64,000 bases of DNA from Bradyrhizobium sp. 139 (GTDB taxonomy: Bacteria > Pseudomonadota > Alphaproteobacteria > Rhizobiales > Xanthobacteraceae): NCBI RefSeq assembly GCF_023074175.1, contig NZ_JADPKS010000008.1, forward strand, positions 358,338 to 422,337, read 5' to 3'. The stretch's first letter is position 1. Each line of letters starts with the position of its first letter. A program made the position numbers and the translations under genes. Below are positions 44,410 through 52,289 of this stretch, piece after piece. The notes below the pieces were generated by a model that had not been told where the DNA came from, did not search any database, and was given only the letters and a program-made list of their open reading frames with translations.

Positions 44410-44727
44410 TCAGGCTGCCGTTTGAGCATTCTTGCATCCGATCTCTTCGACACAGCACTCTGACGCCAGGAAGTCGACTAGGCCCCGCATCGCGTCAAAG
44501 TTCGCGTGGCAGATCAGGGTCGTCGATTCACGGACCTGACTGACGAGTCCGACCGCGACCAACGTCTTGATGTGATGCGACAGCGTCGACGCCGGGATTT
44601 TCAGTTTGTCCTGCAGGCGGCCGACGGGCATGCCCGAGCGCCCTGCCCGGACCAATGCCTGATAAATCTGGAGCCGCGTCCGGTTCCCCAAGGCTTCCAA
44701 ACGTGCTGCTGCGTCGTCGATCTTCAT
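44410..44727 (-). CDS. arsR: ArsR-family repressor (arsenic-type)
   Basis: The 105-aa protein begins MKIDDAAARLEALGNRTRLQ. The HTH is MPVGRLQDKLKIPASTLSHH followed by the wing. The C-terminal ECCVEEIGC has three close Cys, a likely arsenite site outside the classical alpha-3 CVC position. The start at 44725-44727 gives the usual family length. It represses until As(III) binds. It shares a 126-bp divergent control region with the other arsR and has operator-like site 2 upstream. Confidence 0.9.
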   Translation of the reverse strand: MKIDDAAARLEALGNRTRLQIYQALVRAGRSGMPVGRLQDKLKIPASTLSHHIKTLVAVGLVSQVRESTTLICHANFDAMRGLVDFLASECCVEEIGCKNAQTAA

Positions 44728-44769
44728 GACCGCACGCTGCGCCGCTTCATGCCGACTGTCAAACGTTAC

Positions 44770-44790
44770 TTCTAGAATATTCGAAATATT
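44770..44790. promoter_or_regulatory. ArsR operator-like site 2 (between the two arsR genes)
   Basis: This 21-bp site begins TTCTAGAATATTCGAA, with the GAATATTC core being a perfect palindrome. It is 18/21 identical to site 1 and lies 43 bp upstream of the leftward arsR and 64 bp upstream of the rightward one. Confidence 0.72.
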
Positions 44791-44853
44791 GATGCCTCCA
44801 CGCTGGTTCGATTCCGGATTGACGCTCCCTCTTAATTCCATAAGTCTGGATAT

Positions 44854-45216
44854 ATGGAAACCGAAGAGGCCGTGGTTGCGCTCGCCGCGCTGTCGCAGCC
44901 GACCCGTCTGGAGGGATTCCGGACGCTGGTGAGACACGAGCCTGACGGCCTTGCGGCCGGCGATCTCGCCCGCCTCCTGGAAGTGCCCCAGAATACGCTC
45001 TCGGCGCATTTGGCGATCCTGACACGCGCGCGCCTCGTAACGTCCGAGCGGCACAGCCGCTCGATCATCTACCGGGCCAATCTCGCCGAATTTCGCGACG
45101 TCGCGGTTTTCCTGCTGCGCGATTGCTGCGGCGCACGGCCGGAGGTTTGCGATCCCGTGGTCGAAAGCCTGCAATCCTGCTGCTTCCCAAAACGAAAAGA
45201 GCGAAGCCGTGCCTGA
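44854..45216 (+). CDS. arsR: ArsR-family repressor, second copy
   Basis: The 120-aa protein starts METEEAVVALAALSQPTRLE. The HTH is GDLARLLEVPQNTLSAHLAI, followed by the RLVTSERHSRSIIYRAN wing. The C-terminus has RDCCGARPEVC and SCC, resembling the arsenite-binding Cys arrangement of rhizobial ArsR proteins that head aqpS-arsC operons. It differs strongly from the leftward arsR, so the two did not arise by recent duplication. Its stop overlaps the remains of aqpS (8 bp), then arsC follows. Confidence 0.9.
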   Translation: METEEAVVALAALSQPTRLEGFRTLVRHEPDGLAAGDLARLLEVPQNTLSAHLAILTRARLVTSERHSRSIIYRANLAEFRDVAVFLLRDCCGARPEVCDPVVESLQSCCFPKRKERSRA

Positions 45217-45434
45217 CCAGTTCGATCTCTCGCGGCGCCTTGCGGCCGAAGCACTCGGCGGTGGCGATCGCGAGATCCCTAACGAACACCTTTGCGGGTA
45301 TTCGCCCCACCGATCTGCCGGGCTTCATCATCGCGGAGCTTTGTGGCGCGCTCGCCGGCATGCTGTTGATGAACTGGCTGCTCGGCCGACCGCAGGTGCG
45401 CGGTCCCATACCCATCACGGAGACAATTCGATGA
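45209..45434 (+). pseudogene. aqpS: aqpS aquaglyceroporin remnant with internal deletion
   Basis: The first 17 codons (GTG start at 45209) read PDQFDLSRRLAAEALG, the N-terminus of rhizobial AqpS. From about 45258, in a different frame, the sequence reads AVAIARSLTNTFAGI and then PGFIIAELCGALAGMLLMNW, which is the end of AqpS just after its second NPA motif, up to TGA at 45432-45434. Some 160 residues in between (pore helices and both NPA motifs) are missing and the frame is shifted at the join (around 45256-45260). AqpS normally lets arsenite leave the cell. The product here cannot work. Confidence 0.82.
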
Positions 45435-45832
45435 GCGTCACGATCTATCACAATCAGGACTGCGGCACCTCGCGCAACACGCTGGCGATGATCCGGCAGA
45501 GCGGCGTCGAACCCGTCGTCATCGAGTATCTGAAGACGCCGCCCTCGCGCCAAACGCTCAAGCAACTGATCGCAGCGGCGGGCACCCCGGTCCGCGCGCT
45601 GCTGCGGGAGAAGGGGACGCCTTACAAGGAGCTCGGCCTGGACGACCCGAAATGGACGGACGACGAATTGCTCGATCAGATGCTCGCTCATCCCATCCTC
45701 ATCAACCGTCCGATCGTGGTGACGCCAAAGGGCGTGCGATTGTGCCGGCCCTCCGAAGCCGTCGTCGATCTCCTCGACAATCCCGTCGGCCGGTTCGTGA
45801 AGGAGGACGGCGAGGTGGTCGAAGGGCGATAG
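45431..45832 (+). CDS. arsC: Arsenate reductase ArsC (glutaredoxin-coupled type)
   Basis: The 133-aa protein begins MSVTIYHNQDCGTSRNTLAM with catalytic Cys11, as in the R773-type ArsC family that uses glutathione and glutaredoxin. KYLKTPPS-type sequence (YLKTPPSRQTL) and NRPIVVTPKGVRLCRPSE hold the other active-site Arg residues. It reduces arsenate to arsenite in the cytoplasm. It overlaps the end of the aqpS remnant by 4 bp (ATGA), so translation coupling may be disturbed by the deletion. Confidence 0.93.
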   Translation: MSVTIYHNQDCGTSRNTLAMIRQSGVEPVVIEYLKTPPSRQTLKQLIAAAGTPVRALLREKGTPYKELGLDDPKWTDDELLDQMLAHPILINRPIVVTPKGVRLCRPSEAVVDLLDNPVGRFVKEDGEVVEGR

Positions 45833-45938
45833 CTTCGCATCGTCCTCTGCCCATCCTGTCCGGTCCCGCGCCACATTCAACCGGAATCACCGGAGCCAAT
45901 CCTGCGGGCAAAACGCTCGATGGGATTCGGTTTCAGTC

Positions 45939-46484
45939 TCAATGCGCGCCGCACCGGCAGCGCTCGTAATCCACGGGATCATGGCTGTTGAAGATCGTGA
46001 CGCGGTCGCCGCGCTCGAGCTTCAGCGCGCGCAACCGCGCCTGGTTGGCGAGCCGCCGGCCCCGGTCCATGTCGCCCTTGCGCTGGAAATGGCCGAGCAC
46101 CAGCGGCATGCGCGGCGATGGATCAAGCTGGCCGTGATGGAAATAGCTGTCGCCGGCATGCAGCAGCCATTTGTCGCCTGATCGCACCGCGATGCCGCAG
46201 TGACCGAGCGTATGGCCGGCGAGCGGGATCATCAGGATGTCCGCCTCCTTGTCGCCGAGCGCGCGCACGCCTTTGAAGCCGAACCAGTCCTCGCCGGCTT
46301 CGCCATAGAACTTCCAGCTCGGTCCATGGCTCCACTGCCCGGTAACATAGCGCCCTTCCGGCGGCGCGGGCTTGCGCAGCACCGCCATGTCGTATTCGGC
46401 GCGATGGACGTGGATCGCGGCGTGGGGAAAGTCGGGCACGCCGCCGGGGCACATCGTGCCGGTGTTGAGATGGTGGATTTTCAT
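45939..46484 (-). CDS. Metallo-beta-lactamase-fold protein with internal deletion
   Basis: The 181-aa product starts MKIHHLNTGTMCP, typical of a lactonase-like MBL family of about 280 aa, and then jumps directly to GGVPDFPHAAIHVHRAEYD, which normally follows the HxHxDH zinc motif. About 90-100 residues are missing, but the frame is kept. The later zinc motifs remain (AGHTLGHCG, LHAGDSYFHHG, NSHDP). Without the first motif it probably cannot bind two metals and is likely inactive. It faces a LysR gene, 94 bp away. Confidence 0.78.
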   Translation of the reverse strand: MKIHHLNTGTMCPGGVPDFPHAAIHVHRAEYDMAVLRKPAPPEGRYVTGQWSHGPSWKFYGEAGEDWFGFKGVRALGDKEADILMIPLAGHTLGHCGIAVRSGDKWLLHAGDSYFHHGQLDPSPRMPLVLGHFQRKGDMDRGRRLANQARLRALKLERGDRVTIFNSHDPVDYERCRCGAH

Positions 46485-46532
46485 GGAGCTTCCCTGCCTG
46501 TTGCGAGCAGGGCGTTCTTGTCGTCGTTCAAT

Positions 46533-46582
46533 CCATAGGTAGAATATCGAATATTGATATTATCTCTAGGATGAACCTATGG
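46533..46582. promoter_or_regulatory. Nested inverted repeats between MBL gene and LysR gene
   Basis: The outer arms CCATAGGT (46533-46540) and ACCTATGG (46575-46582) are exact complements and overlap the LysR ATG. The inner arms AATATC (46543-46548) and GATATT (46556-46561) form a 19-bp LysR-type site (ATC-N7-GAT). Autoregulation and control of the divergent MBL gene are expected. Confidence 0.6.
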
Positions 46583-47424
46583 ACATTCGCGAGCTCCGCT
46601 ACTTCGCCGCCGTCTACCGCGAACGCAATCTGACCGCCGCTGCGCGCGCCTGCTTCGTGTCGCAGCCGTCGATTTCGACGGCAATCGCCAATCTGGAGGC
46701 TGAACTCGGCACCATCCTGTTCATCCGGCACAAGAAGGGCGTGGCGCCGACAGCCTCGGCCGAGCAGTTCCATACGCTTGCCCGCCGCATCATCGACGAG
46801 ACCGACGCCGCGCGCAGCCTGTTTCGGAAACCGAGCACGAAGACCACGCTGACGCTGGGCCTGATGCGCACGCTCGACGTGCCCCGAACGATCGCGCTGC
46901 TCAAGCCGCTGACGGCGCGCGCGGACATCGCGCTCCGTCTCGTCGGCAGCGACGAGCGCGCCGATGCGCGGATCATTTCGAAGAGCATGCTGCGCCCCGA
47001 CGAGCACTTCGTCGCGCTCTGGAGCGAGCGCTATGTCGCGGCCCTGCCACCGTCGCATCCGCTGACGCTGAAGGAGAGGCTTCGCGCCGCCGACCTCGCC
47101 GATGCTCCGCTGATCGACCGCTGTCATTGCGAGCAAAGCGAATTCTTCGGCCGCACTTCACAACGAAGGCAGAGCGCGGCGATCGCGCAATCGGAAGACT
47201 GGGCCATGGCGCTGGTCGCCGCCGGGGTCGGTATCGCCATCGTCCCCGAGGGCGTGGCCCGCGGCAATCCCGACGTCGCGGTGCGCGAGATCGAAGTCAG
47301 GGTCAAGCGCGAGGTCGGCCTTGCCTATCCAGCATCAGTGCCGCTGGCGAATGCGCTGAAGGATCTTGTTGCGAAGCTCCAGACGGGGCGGCGCAAGCCC
47401 GGTCGAACCAAGCGCCGGCGCTGA
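46579..47424 (+). CDS. LysR-family transcriptional regulator
   Basis: The 281-aa protein starts MDIRELRYFAAVYRERNLTA. The HTH is TAAARACFVSQPSISTAIAN. The effector domain is short and carries LSERYVAALPPSHPL-type sequence (WSERYVAALPPSHPLTL). The C-terminal KTKRRR-like basic tail (GRTKRRR) is an oddity. It is divergent from the truncated MBL gene and probably regulated it; with that gene damaged, its target is uncertain. It converges with the zinc-ribbon membrane protein gene. Confidence 0.92.
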   Translation: MDIRELRYFAAVYRERNLTAAARACFVSQPSISTAIANLEAELGTILFIRHKKGVAPTASAEQFHTLARRIIDETDAARSLFRKPSTKTTLTLGLMRTLDVPRTIALLKPLTARADIALRLVGSDERADARIISKSMLRPDEHFVALWSERYVAALPPSHPLTLKERLRAADLADAPLIDRCHCEQSEFFGRTSQRRQSAAIAQSEDWAMALVAAGVGIAIVPEGVARGNPDVAVREIEVRVKREVGLAYPASVPLANALKDLVAKLQTGRRKPGRTKRRR

Positions 47425-47438
47425 GCGAGTCCCGGCAG

Positions 47439-48203
47439 CTATCCGAGCAAGCCCTTCAAACCGGCGTAAATAGAGCCGACGGCCGTCGCAGCAACGCCGA
47501 CCAACGGCCCAACCGTCTGCATGAGGTCCTGGATCAATCGGGCACGGCGGCGCAGTTGTTCCTCACCGACATGCTGTCCCAGCAGGCGCGCCACGCGGAA
47601 GGCGAACGCGTTCGGTTTTCCGCCCCGGGTCAGCACGCGCGGCAGGACCTGGAAAATCACGACGCTCAAAATGTTTCCCGAGACGAAGGCGAGCAGGATG
47701 CTGGCGCCGTACTCGAAAACTTCCCGCCATTCGATCCAGATCGTCGGCAGGATAGGAACATGATCGTGGATGCCGGTCACCGTCAGCATCGCCAGGATAC
47801 TGGCGCTTCCACCCAGGAACGCCAGCAGGAATGCTCCGATCGCCGAGACCCTGTGCAGGGGATAGGCGACGAAACCGAACAGCAGCGGGACGATAATCGA
47901 TGCGATTCGAAGCGGGATCGGAGACAGGTTGAAAATGATGGTCACGAGGACATGCGCCGCGGTCAGCAGCACCGCTGGAATGACGACGTAGAGCAGCGCA
48001 TGCGTTCCGAAATAGCGCAGCGGGTTCTTGTACCGTTCGAGCCGGACATTGACCCGGTCGAGATCCCGCCTGAGCTTGTCCAGATCGGCGACGATCTCTT
48101 CGATCTCGAGCAGTGTCGGCCGTACCACGCGAAGGTCGCGCGAACAGTGCTTGCACGCGATGGCTTCGTCCTTGATGGTCTCGGCGCAGAATGGACATTC
48201 CAT
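47439..48203 (-). CDS. Zinc-ribbon, coiled-coil, polytopic membrane protein
   Basis: A 254-aa protein. N-terminal zinc ribbon CPFCAETIKDEAIACKHCS (two CxxC), then a coiled coil (IEEIVADLDKLRRDLDRVNV), then about five membrane helices (around residues 65-90, 100-120, 125-145, 165-190, 225-250). No enzyme motif is seen. It is the last of four tightly packed minus-strand genes with the CHAT protein first. The next gene encodes a zinc ribbon plus coiled coil of the same style, so the two may interact at the membrane. Function unknown. Confidence 0.8.
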   Translation of the reverse strand: MECPFCAETIKDEAIACKHCSRDLRVVRPTLLEIEEIVADLDKLRRDLDRVNVRLERYKNPLRYFGTHALLYVVIPAVLLTAAHVLVTIIFNLSPIPLRIASIIVPLLFGFVAYPLHRVSAIGAFLLAFLGGSASILAMLTVTGIHDHVPILPTIWIEWREVFEYGASILLAFVSGNILSVVIFQVLPRVLTRGGKPNAFAFRVARLLGQHVGEEQLRRRARLIQDLMQTVGPLVGVAATAVGSIYAGLKGLLG

Positions 48204-48205
48204 CG

Positions 48206-48403
48206 CTAGCGCGCATGCCTCCGCTTCATGAAGGCCTCGACCTCGTCTCTGGCGCGCTTCAGCTCATCGCGCAGTTCATCGCGCTTGCGCAGGAGATCGT
48301 CCCGCTCCGCAATCAGCGTGGCGGGAACGGCAATGTCGCGCCCGCAGGAAGCGCAAACCAGTGCACCCTCCGCGTTCCCGGACCGGCAGTAAGGGCACGT
48401 CAC
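48206..48403 (-). CDS. 65-aa zinc-ribbon/coiled-coil protein
   Basis: The protein begins MTCPYCRSGNAEGALVCASC, a two-CxxC zinc ribbon like the one in the downstream membrane protein. The rest is a charged coiled coil (RDDLLRKRDELRDELKRARD) ending in a basic tail. It is soluble. Its start overlaps the stop of the 147-aa gene, and its stop is 2 bp before the membrane protein gene. It could be a cytoplasmic adaptor pairing with that protein's ribbon. Confidence 0.82.
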   Translation of the reverse strand: MTCPYCRSGNAEGALVCASCGRDIAVPATLIAERDDLLRKRDELRDELKRARDEVEAFMKRRHAR

Positions 48404-48843
48404 TTGGGTGCGACCTTCAGGGTAAAGATGGTCGTGCCGGGCCGGCCATCGCTGTCCTTGATATCGACGCGCACCGTGTATTCGCCCGGCGGCAGTTCCG
48501 CATCCTGCATGTTGATGCCGTCGGCCTGCACGAAAGGCCGGACCCGAGAGGTCAGGTCGACATTCGGCGTGCGGAGGAAGATCACCTTGACCGAGTCCGG
48601 ATCAATCTTTGCCCCGCCATACGACTGAAATTTCAATACCAGCCGTAGAGGCGAACTCGCCGAGCCGCCCGGCGAGACGAACTCAACTTTGGGACCGCGC
48701 ATGATGCCGCGCTGATCGACAGCGACCGCTCCCTTCGGAGGCGGCAGTTTCGCTTCCTCTTCCGTGATCAATTGCGTCGCGCGCGAGGGGCCCGAGAACA
48801 ACAAACCTGCAGTCACGAGGCACAGCAAGACATTCGGCTTCAT
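48400..48843 (-). CDS. Secreted protein of unknown function (147 aa)
   Basis: Signal peptide MKPNVLLCLVTAGLLFSGPS, cut near SRA-T. The mature part is beta-rich: GPKVEFVSPGGSASSPLRLV, then SVKVIFLRTPNVDLTSRVRP and LPPGEYTVRVDIKDSDGRPG, which reads like an Ig-like or fibronectin-like domain (GEYTVRV-D motif). It lies 29 bp after the CHAT gene and overlaps the 65-aa zinc-ribbon gene by 4 bp. A periplasmic partner or substrate of the CHAT protein is a reasonable guess. Confidence 0.78.
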   Translation of the reverse strand: MKPNVLLCLVTAGLLFSGPSRATQLITEEEAKLPPPKGAVAVDQRGIMRGPKVEFVSPGGSASSPLRLVLKFQSYGGAKIDPDSVKVIFLRTPNVDLTSRVRPFVQADGINMQDAELPPGEYTVRVDIKDSDGRPGTTIFTLKVAPK

Positions 48844-48872
48844 TTCCGTGCACCCTTCCCCTCACCTGTTCG

Positions 48873-51800
48873 TCAACGCAAACCGCCATCGCCGATGATC
48901 GTGTATGGCGCCCAGAACAGCGGATGCGCATAGGCAAACTCGGTCTTGCCATCGCTATTGAGATAGCCGGGACCATCGACGAGCGCCATTGCGGCCTGGC
49001 GCAGGGCTTCGCTGCGCGACAGCTTCGGATCGTCGGCCTGCCGCTTGAACAGGTCGGTCACCAGTTGCCGCGCCGACTGTGAATGCACCGACCAGTTCGT
49101 CACCAGCAGGGCGCGCGTTCCGGCGTAGAAGAACGCGCGGCCGAGCCCGGATGCGGCCTCGGCGCCGGCACCGGCGCCAGCCCCGGTGTTGCAGGCCGAC
49201 AGGATGACCCAGTCCGCATCGAGCTTGAGGCCGAGAATCTCCTCCATGGTCAGGAGTCCGTCGCCGCCCTCGCCCGTTACTGCCGGGGACGACAAGGCGA
49301 GGGCCGGCTGGGTCAATCCATTGAGCTCTCCGGGGACGAGACCGTGGGTGGCAAAGGCCACAATGCGGAAGCCGGAAAGATTCATCGACTTGACGGCGCT
49401 CTCGGACGCGCTCTTGCCGAGGAACAGCACCTTCGAGGGATCGGCCTGGAGCGCCAGCGCGATCGACTTCAACTCGTCCGCGGTGTCGGGAAGCCGGGGG
49501 AGGAGACCGAGCTCCGCGCTGTCGACTCCTTCCAGCTTGGGGCTGTTGCGCCGCTTCAGCGGCACGCCGCGCGTCACGTTGCCGCCGGCATCGGCAACCT
49601 GAATCTTGTCTTGTGCGCCTTCCGCTTCGGCCTGCTGATCGCCATTGAAATAGGGATCGCCGAACGCCACGAGCTCGCCGCGTCCGGGCTTGCCCGGCGG
49701 GAGCTGGCGCAGCGTGCGCAAGGCCGCGGCCGACGGCACTGTCGATACCGCATGGGTCCGCGCCAGCCACGGCACCCTGCGGTAACCGATGAACAGCGGA
49801 TCCTCGTCGGCGACGACCTCGGCCGACGCCGTCGGCAACAGGGAGAGCGGCAACAGGCCGAGCGCGCCGTTGGTCACCACGATCAGATTTTTGGCCGACT
49901 TCCACCCGCCCTCGACCGGCTTCAGCAGCAGCTCGTACAGCTCGTAGCCGAGCTTGAGATCGAACGGCGGAATGTCCGAGATCATCGCCGCCTGCGGCTC
50001 GAGCGCTTCACGCAGCTTGCGAATCTTGGTCTCGATATCGCCGATCTTCGCCTGGACGGCGGCGAATGCTACCGCCCCCGACTTCGGCACGGCCCAGACG
50101 AAGCTGCCGTTCTGGCCGAAATAGAAGGACAGCATGGCTTCGTTGTCGGCGAGCGTCGCGCGGATTTCGGCAACGCTGGGCGGCTTGGGCGAGACGAGGT
50201 CGGCGTAAGTCGGAAACTTCTGCTTGATCTCCTGGCGCGCTTTGTCGCGCTCGCCGCGCAGCGCCGCGATCGACGCCTGGATCTGCTGTACGCCCTTCTC
50301 GTCGCGCTCGGTCGAGGGAAGCGCCAGCACATTATTGAGCGTGCCGAGCTGGGCGTTGACCTGCTTGGTCAGATCCTGCTCCTTGCGCACGAGATTGGCG
50401 AGCGCAGGATCCTTTGCCGCCGCACGCGCACTCGAGGCCGCCAGCGCCTGCTGCACCGAGCGACCGCGGACGGCGTCGGCGAGGCTGAACGTCTCTTCGC
50501 CGATCTCCTTGCCGGTTCCTTCGGCCCTGGCGAGCAGCACCAGATAGCTCTCGACGATTGTCTGCAGACGCTGGCTGCGCGCGGCCACCACGGTCGTGCT
50601 CTCGTCGTCGGCGTTCTCGTTGGCGCTGGCCATCATGACCGGAATGGCGGCCTTGAATTCCCTGATGGCGTCGGCATCGCGCCGCGCGCGCATCAGGCCG
50701 ATCGCCAGCGTGCCACGCGCCGAGGCGGCGTCGAAATGATTTTCGCCGACGCGTCCGACCTGCTTCTTCACCAATAGCTCGGCCGCGGCAATCCCGGCGT
50801 CGAGCTGGCCGGAGGCGTAGAGCGAGAGAATGCGCGACGGATTGAGCTCGAACACCTGGCGACGCTGCGGATCCCAATTGGCGATCGACTTGTCGATCGT
50901 CGCGAACATCTCGTTGGCCTCGGCGTTCTTGCGCTGCAGCGTCAGAATGCCGGCCAGTTGCGAGCGCAATTGCACCCTCGAATAGGAATCTTCCGGCACG
51001 CCCACTGTCTTGTTGATCTCCAGCGCGACACGGCCGAGCTGCTCGGCCTCATCGTAGCGGCCCTGATCGACCAGGATGCTGGCAAGCCCCATCACGAAAC
51101 GCGGCGTCACCGGATTGTACTTGCCTGTGTTCTTCAAGCGCGACAGCAGCGCGCGGCGGGCGTCGACCTCCGCCTCGGCCAGCCGTCCCTGCCTTGCCTT
51201 CATGCGCGCCTGATTCAGGATGGTCATGTCGACGGCTTGCAGCAGAAGGGTCTCAGCCGGAGGGCTGTCCGAGTCCAATGTTGCCTTGTTGCTGGCGCGC
51301 TTGCGCAGCTCCGCGGTGCGATAGGCGGCCTCGGCTTCGGCGAACTGTCCCCGCGCCTCGAAGACCAGGCCGCGGGAAATCTCGATTTCGCCCTCCCAGC
51401 TTTGACCGAACCTGGCATACGAGGCGCGCCAGCCCGGCAGTCCGCTGGTGCGCGCTTCCTGGATTGCGGTCAGGCTGCGGCGCAGATAGGCTTCGGCCTG
51501 CGCGATGTCGCCCATCTGGACGAGATAAGACGCAATCGCGCGGTTTGCGTTGAACTGCATTCCTTTCGCGCCCGGCGCGCTGGCCGACTCGCGCAACAGC
51601 CTCTGGATGACCTCGAGCGCGCGCTTCGGATCGCCTGCGAGCGAATATGACAGCGACTGGAGCTGCATCATTCGTCCCAGCAAGAGCGGGCTGACGACTC
51701 CGCGTCCCACTTCCACGGCCTTGTTGGCGTCGGCGACGGATTCGGCGAGTCGGCCAAGCTGCGAGCGCGCATTGCCGCGATCGAAGTAGAACTGCGCAAG

Positions 51801-52289
51801 CTCCGCTCGGGACTCCTTCCCTGTCGGCGCCGCGTCGGCGTCCGCCTTCAGTTCCGCAATCATCTTCTCCTCAGGCTTCTCACCGTCGAGAATAGCCGTG
51901 ATGTCGGAAATGGTGCGCGGCGGGGCGACGAAATCCTTAGGCAAGGCCGTGCCCGAAGCCAGCTTCGGCGCGGCCTCCTTTGGAACGTCGACCGCGACAT
52001 TGGCCCGGCCGTTGGCGGCGTTGAGCGCCGCCATCACACAGGCCCTGACTTGCGGCGAGGCCTTGGCACGGCAGCCCTCGATATCGGCACCGGCCTTGCG
52101 GCCTCCCTGCGCCTGCATGCACGCATGCACGATCGGCTTGCCGACCGTCATGCGGCAGTTCTCGAGCGCCGCTTCCTTGGTCAGCGCGGCTGCGGAGCCG
52201 ACCGATCCAAGCAGAATGGCAAGTGCCAGCAGGTGGCGCGGGGTGACGTCCAGACGGCTCTTAAACGGACGCGCTGCGTCTAAGCTCAT
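48873..52289 (-). CDS. Secreted TPR-CHAT (caspase-like) protein
   Basis: A 1138-aa protein. A signal peptide (LLALAILLGSVGSAAALT) follows a short basic start. Residues ~45-95 hold a repeated Cys pair (CRMTVGKPIVHACMQA and CRAKASPQVRACVMAA). Residues ~150-600 are TPR-like repeats, then a coiled coil. The C-terminal CHAT domain has catalytic His982 (FATHG) and Cys1033 (LSACNTG), both present, so it is probably active. CHAT proteases are caspase relatives; many act in signalling or defence, but a signal peptide places this one in the periplasm. The first gene of a four-gene operon. In-frame starts further upstream are less likely. Confidence 0.87.
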   Translation of the reverse strand: MSLDAARPFKSRLDVTPRHLLALAILLGSVGSAAALTKEAALENCRMTVGKPIVHACMQAQGGRKAGADIEGCRAKASPQVRACVMAALNAANGRANVAVDVPKEAAPKLASGTALPKDFVAPPRTISDITAILDGEKPEEKMIAELKADADAAPTGKESRAELAQFYFDRGNARSQLGRLAESVADANKAVEVGRGVVSPLLLGRMMQLQSLSYSLAGDPKRALEVIQRLLRESASAPGAKGMQFNANRAIASYLVQMGDIAQAEAYLRRSLTAIQEARTSGLPGWRASYARFGQSWEGEIEISRGLVFEARGQFAEAEAAYRTAELRKRASNKATLDSDSPPAETLLLQAVDMTILNQARMKARQGRLAEAEVDARRALLSRLKNTGKYNPVTPRFVMGLASILVDQGRYDEAEQLGRVALEINKTVGVPEDSYSRVQLRSQLAGILTLQRKNAEANEMFATIDKSIANWDPQRRQVFELNPSRILSLYASGQLDAGIAAAELLVKKQVGRVGENHFDAASARGTLAIGLMRARRDADAIREFKAAIPVMMASANENADDESTTVVAARSQRLQTIVESYLVLLARAEGTGKEIGEETFSLADAVRGRSVQQALAASSARAAAKDPALANLVRKEQDLTKQVNAQLGTLNNVLALPSTERDEKGVQQIQASIAALRGERDKARQEIKQKFPTYADLVSPKPPSVAEIRATLADNEAMLSFYFGQNGSFVWAVPKSGAVAFAAVQAKIGDIETKIRKLREALEPQAAMISDIPPFDLKLGYELYELLLKPVEGGWKSAKNLIVVTNGALGLLPLSLLPTASAEVVADEDPLFIGYRRVPWLARTHAVSTVPSAAALRTLRQLPPGKPGRGELVAFGDPYFNGDQQAEAEGAQDKIQVADAGGNVTRGVPLKRRNSPKLEGVDSAELGLLPRLPDTADELKSIALALQADPSKVLFLGKSASESAVKSMNLSGFRIVAFATHGLVPGELNGLTQPALALSSPAVTGEGGDGLLTMEEILGLKLDADWVILSACNTGAGAGAGAEAASGLGRAFFYAGTRALLVTNWSVHSQSARQLVTDLFKRQADDPKLSRSEALRQAAMALVDGPGYLNSDGKTEFAYAHPLFWAPYTIIGDGGLR

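Noticed and set aside
44800..44830. GGTTCGATTCC, resembling a tRNA T-arm
   Set aside because: The flanking five bases do not pair as a T-stem, and no acceptor, D or anticodon arms are present; it lies in the arsR control region.
45209..45832. Single long protein reading from the aqpS start into ArsC
   Set aside because: The frame happens to be open through the deletion join, but residues between the AqpS start and the ArsC start are out-of-frame aqpS sequence; ArsC has its own ATG at 45431.
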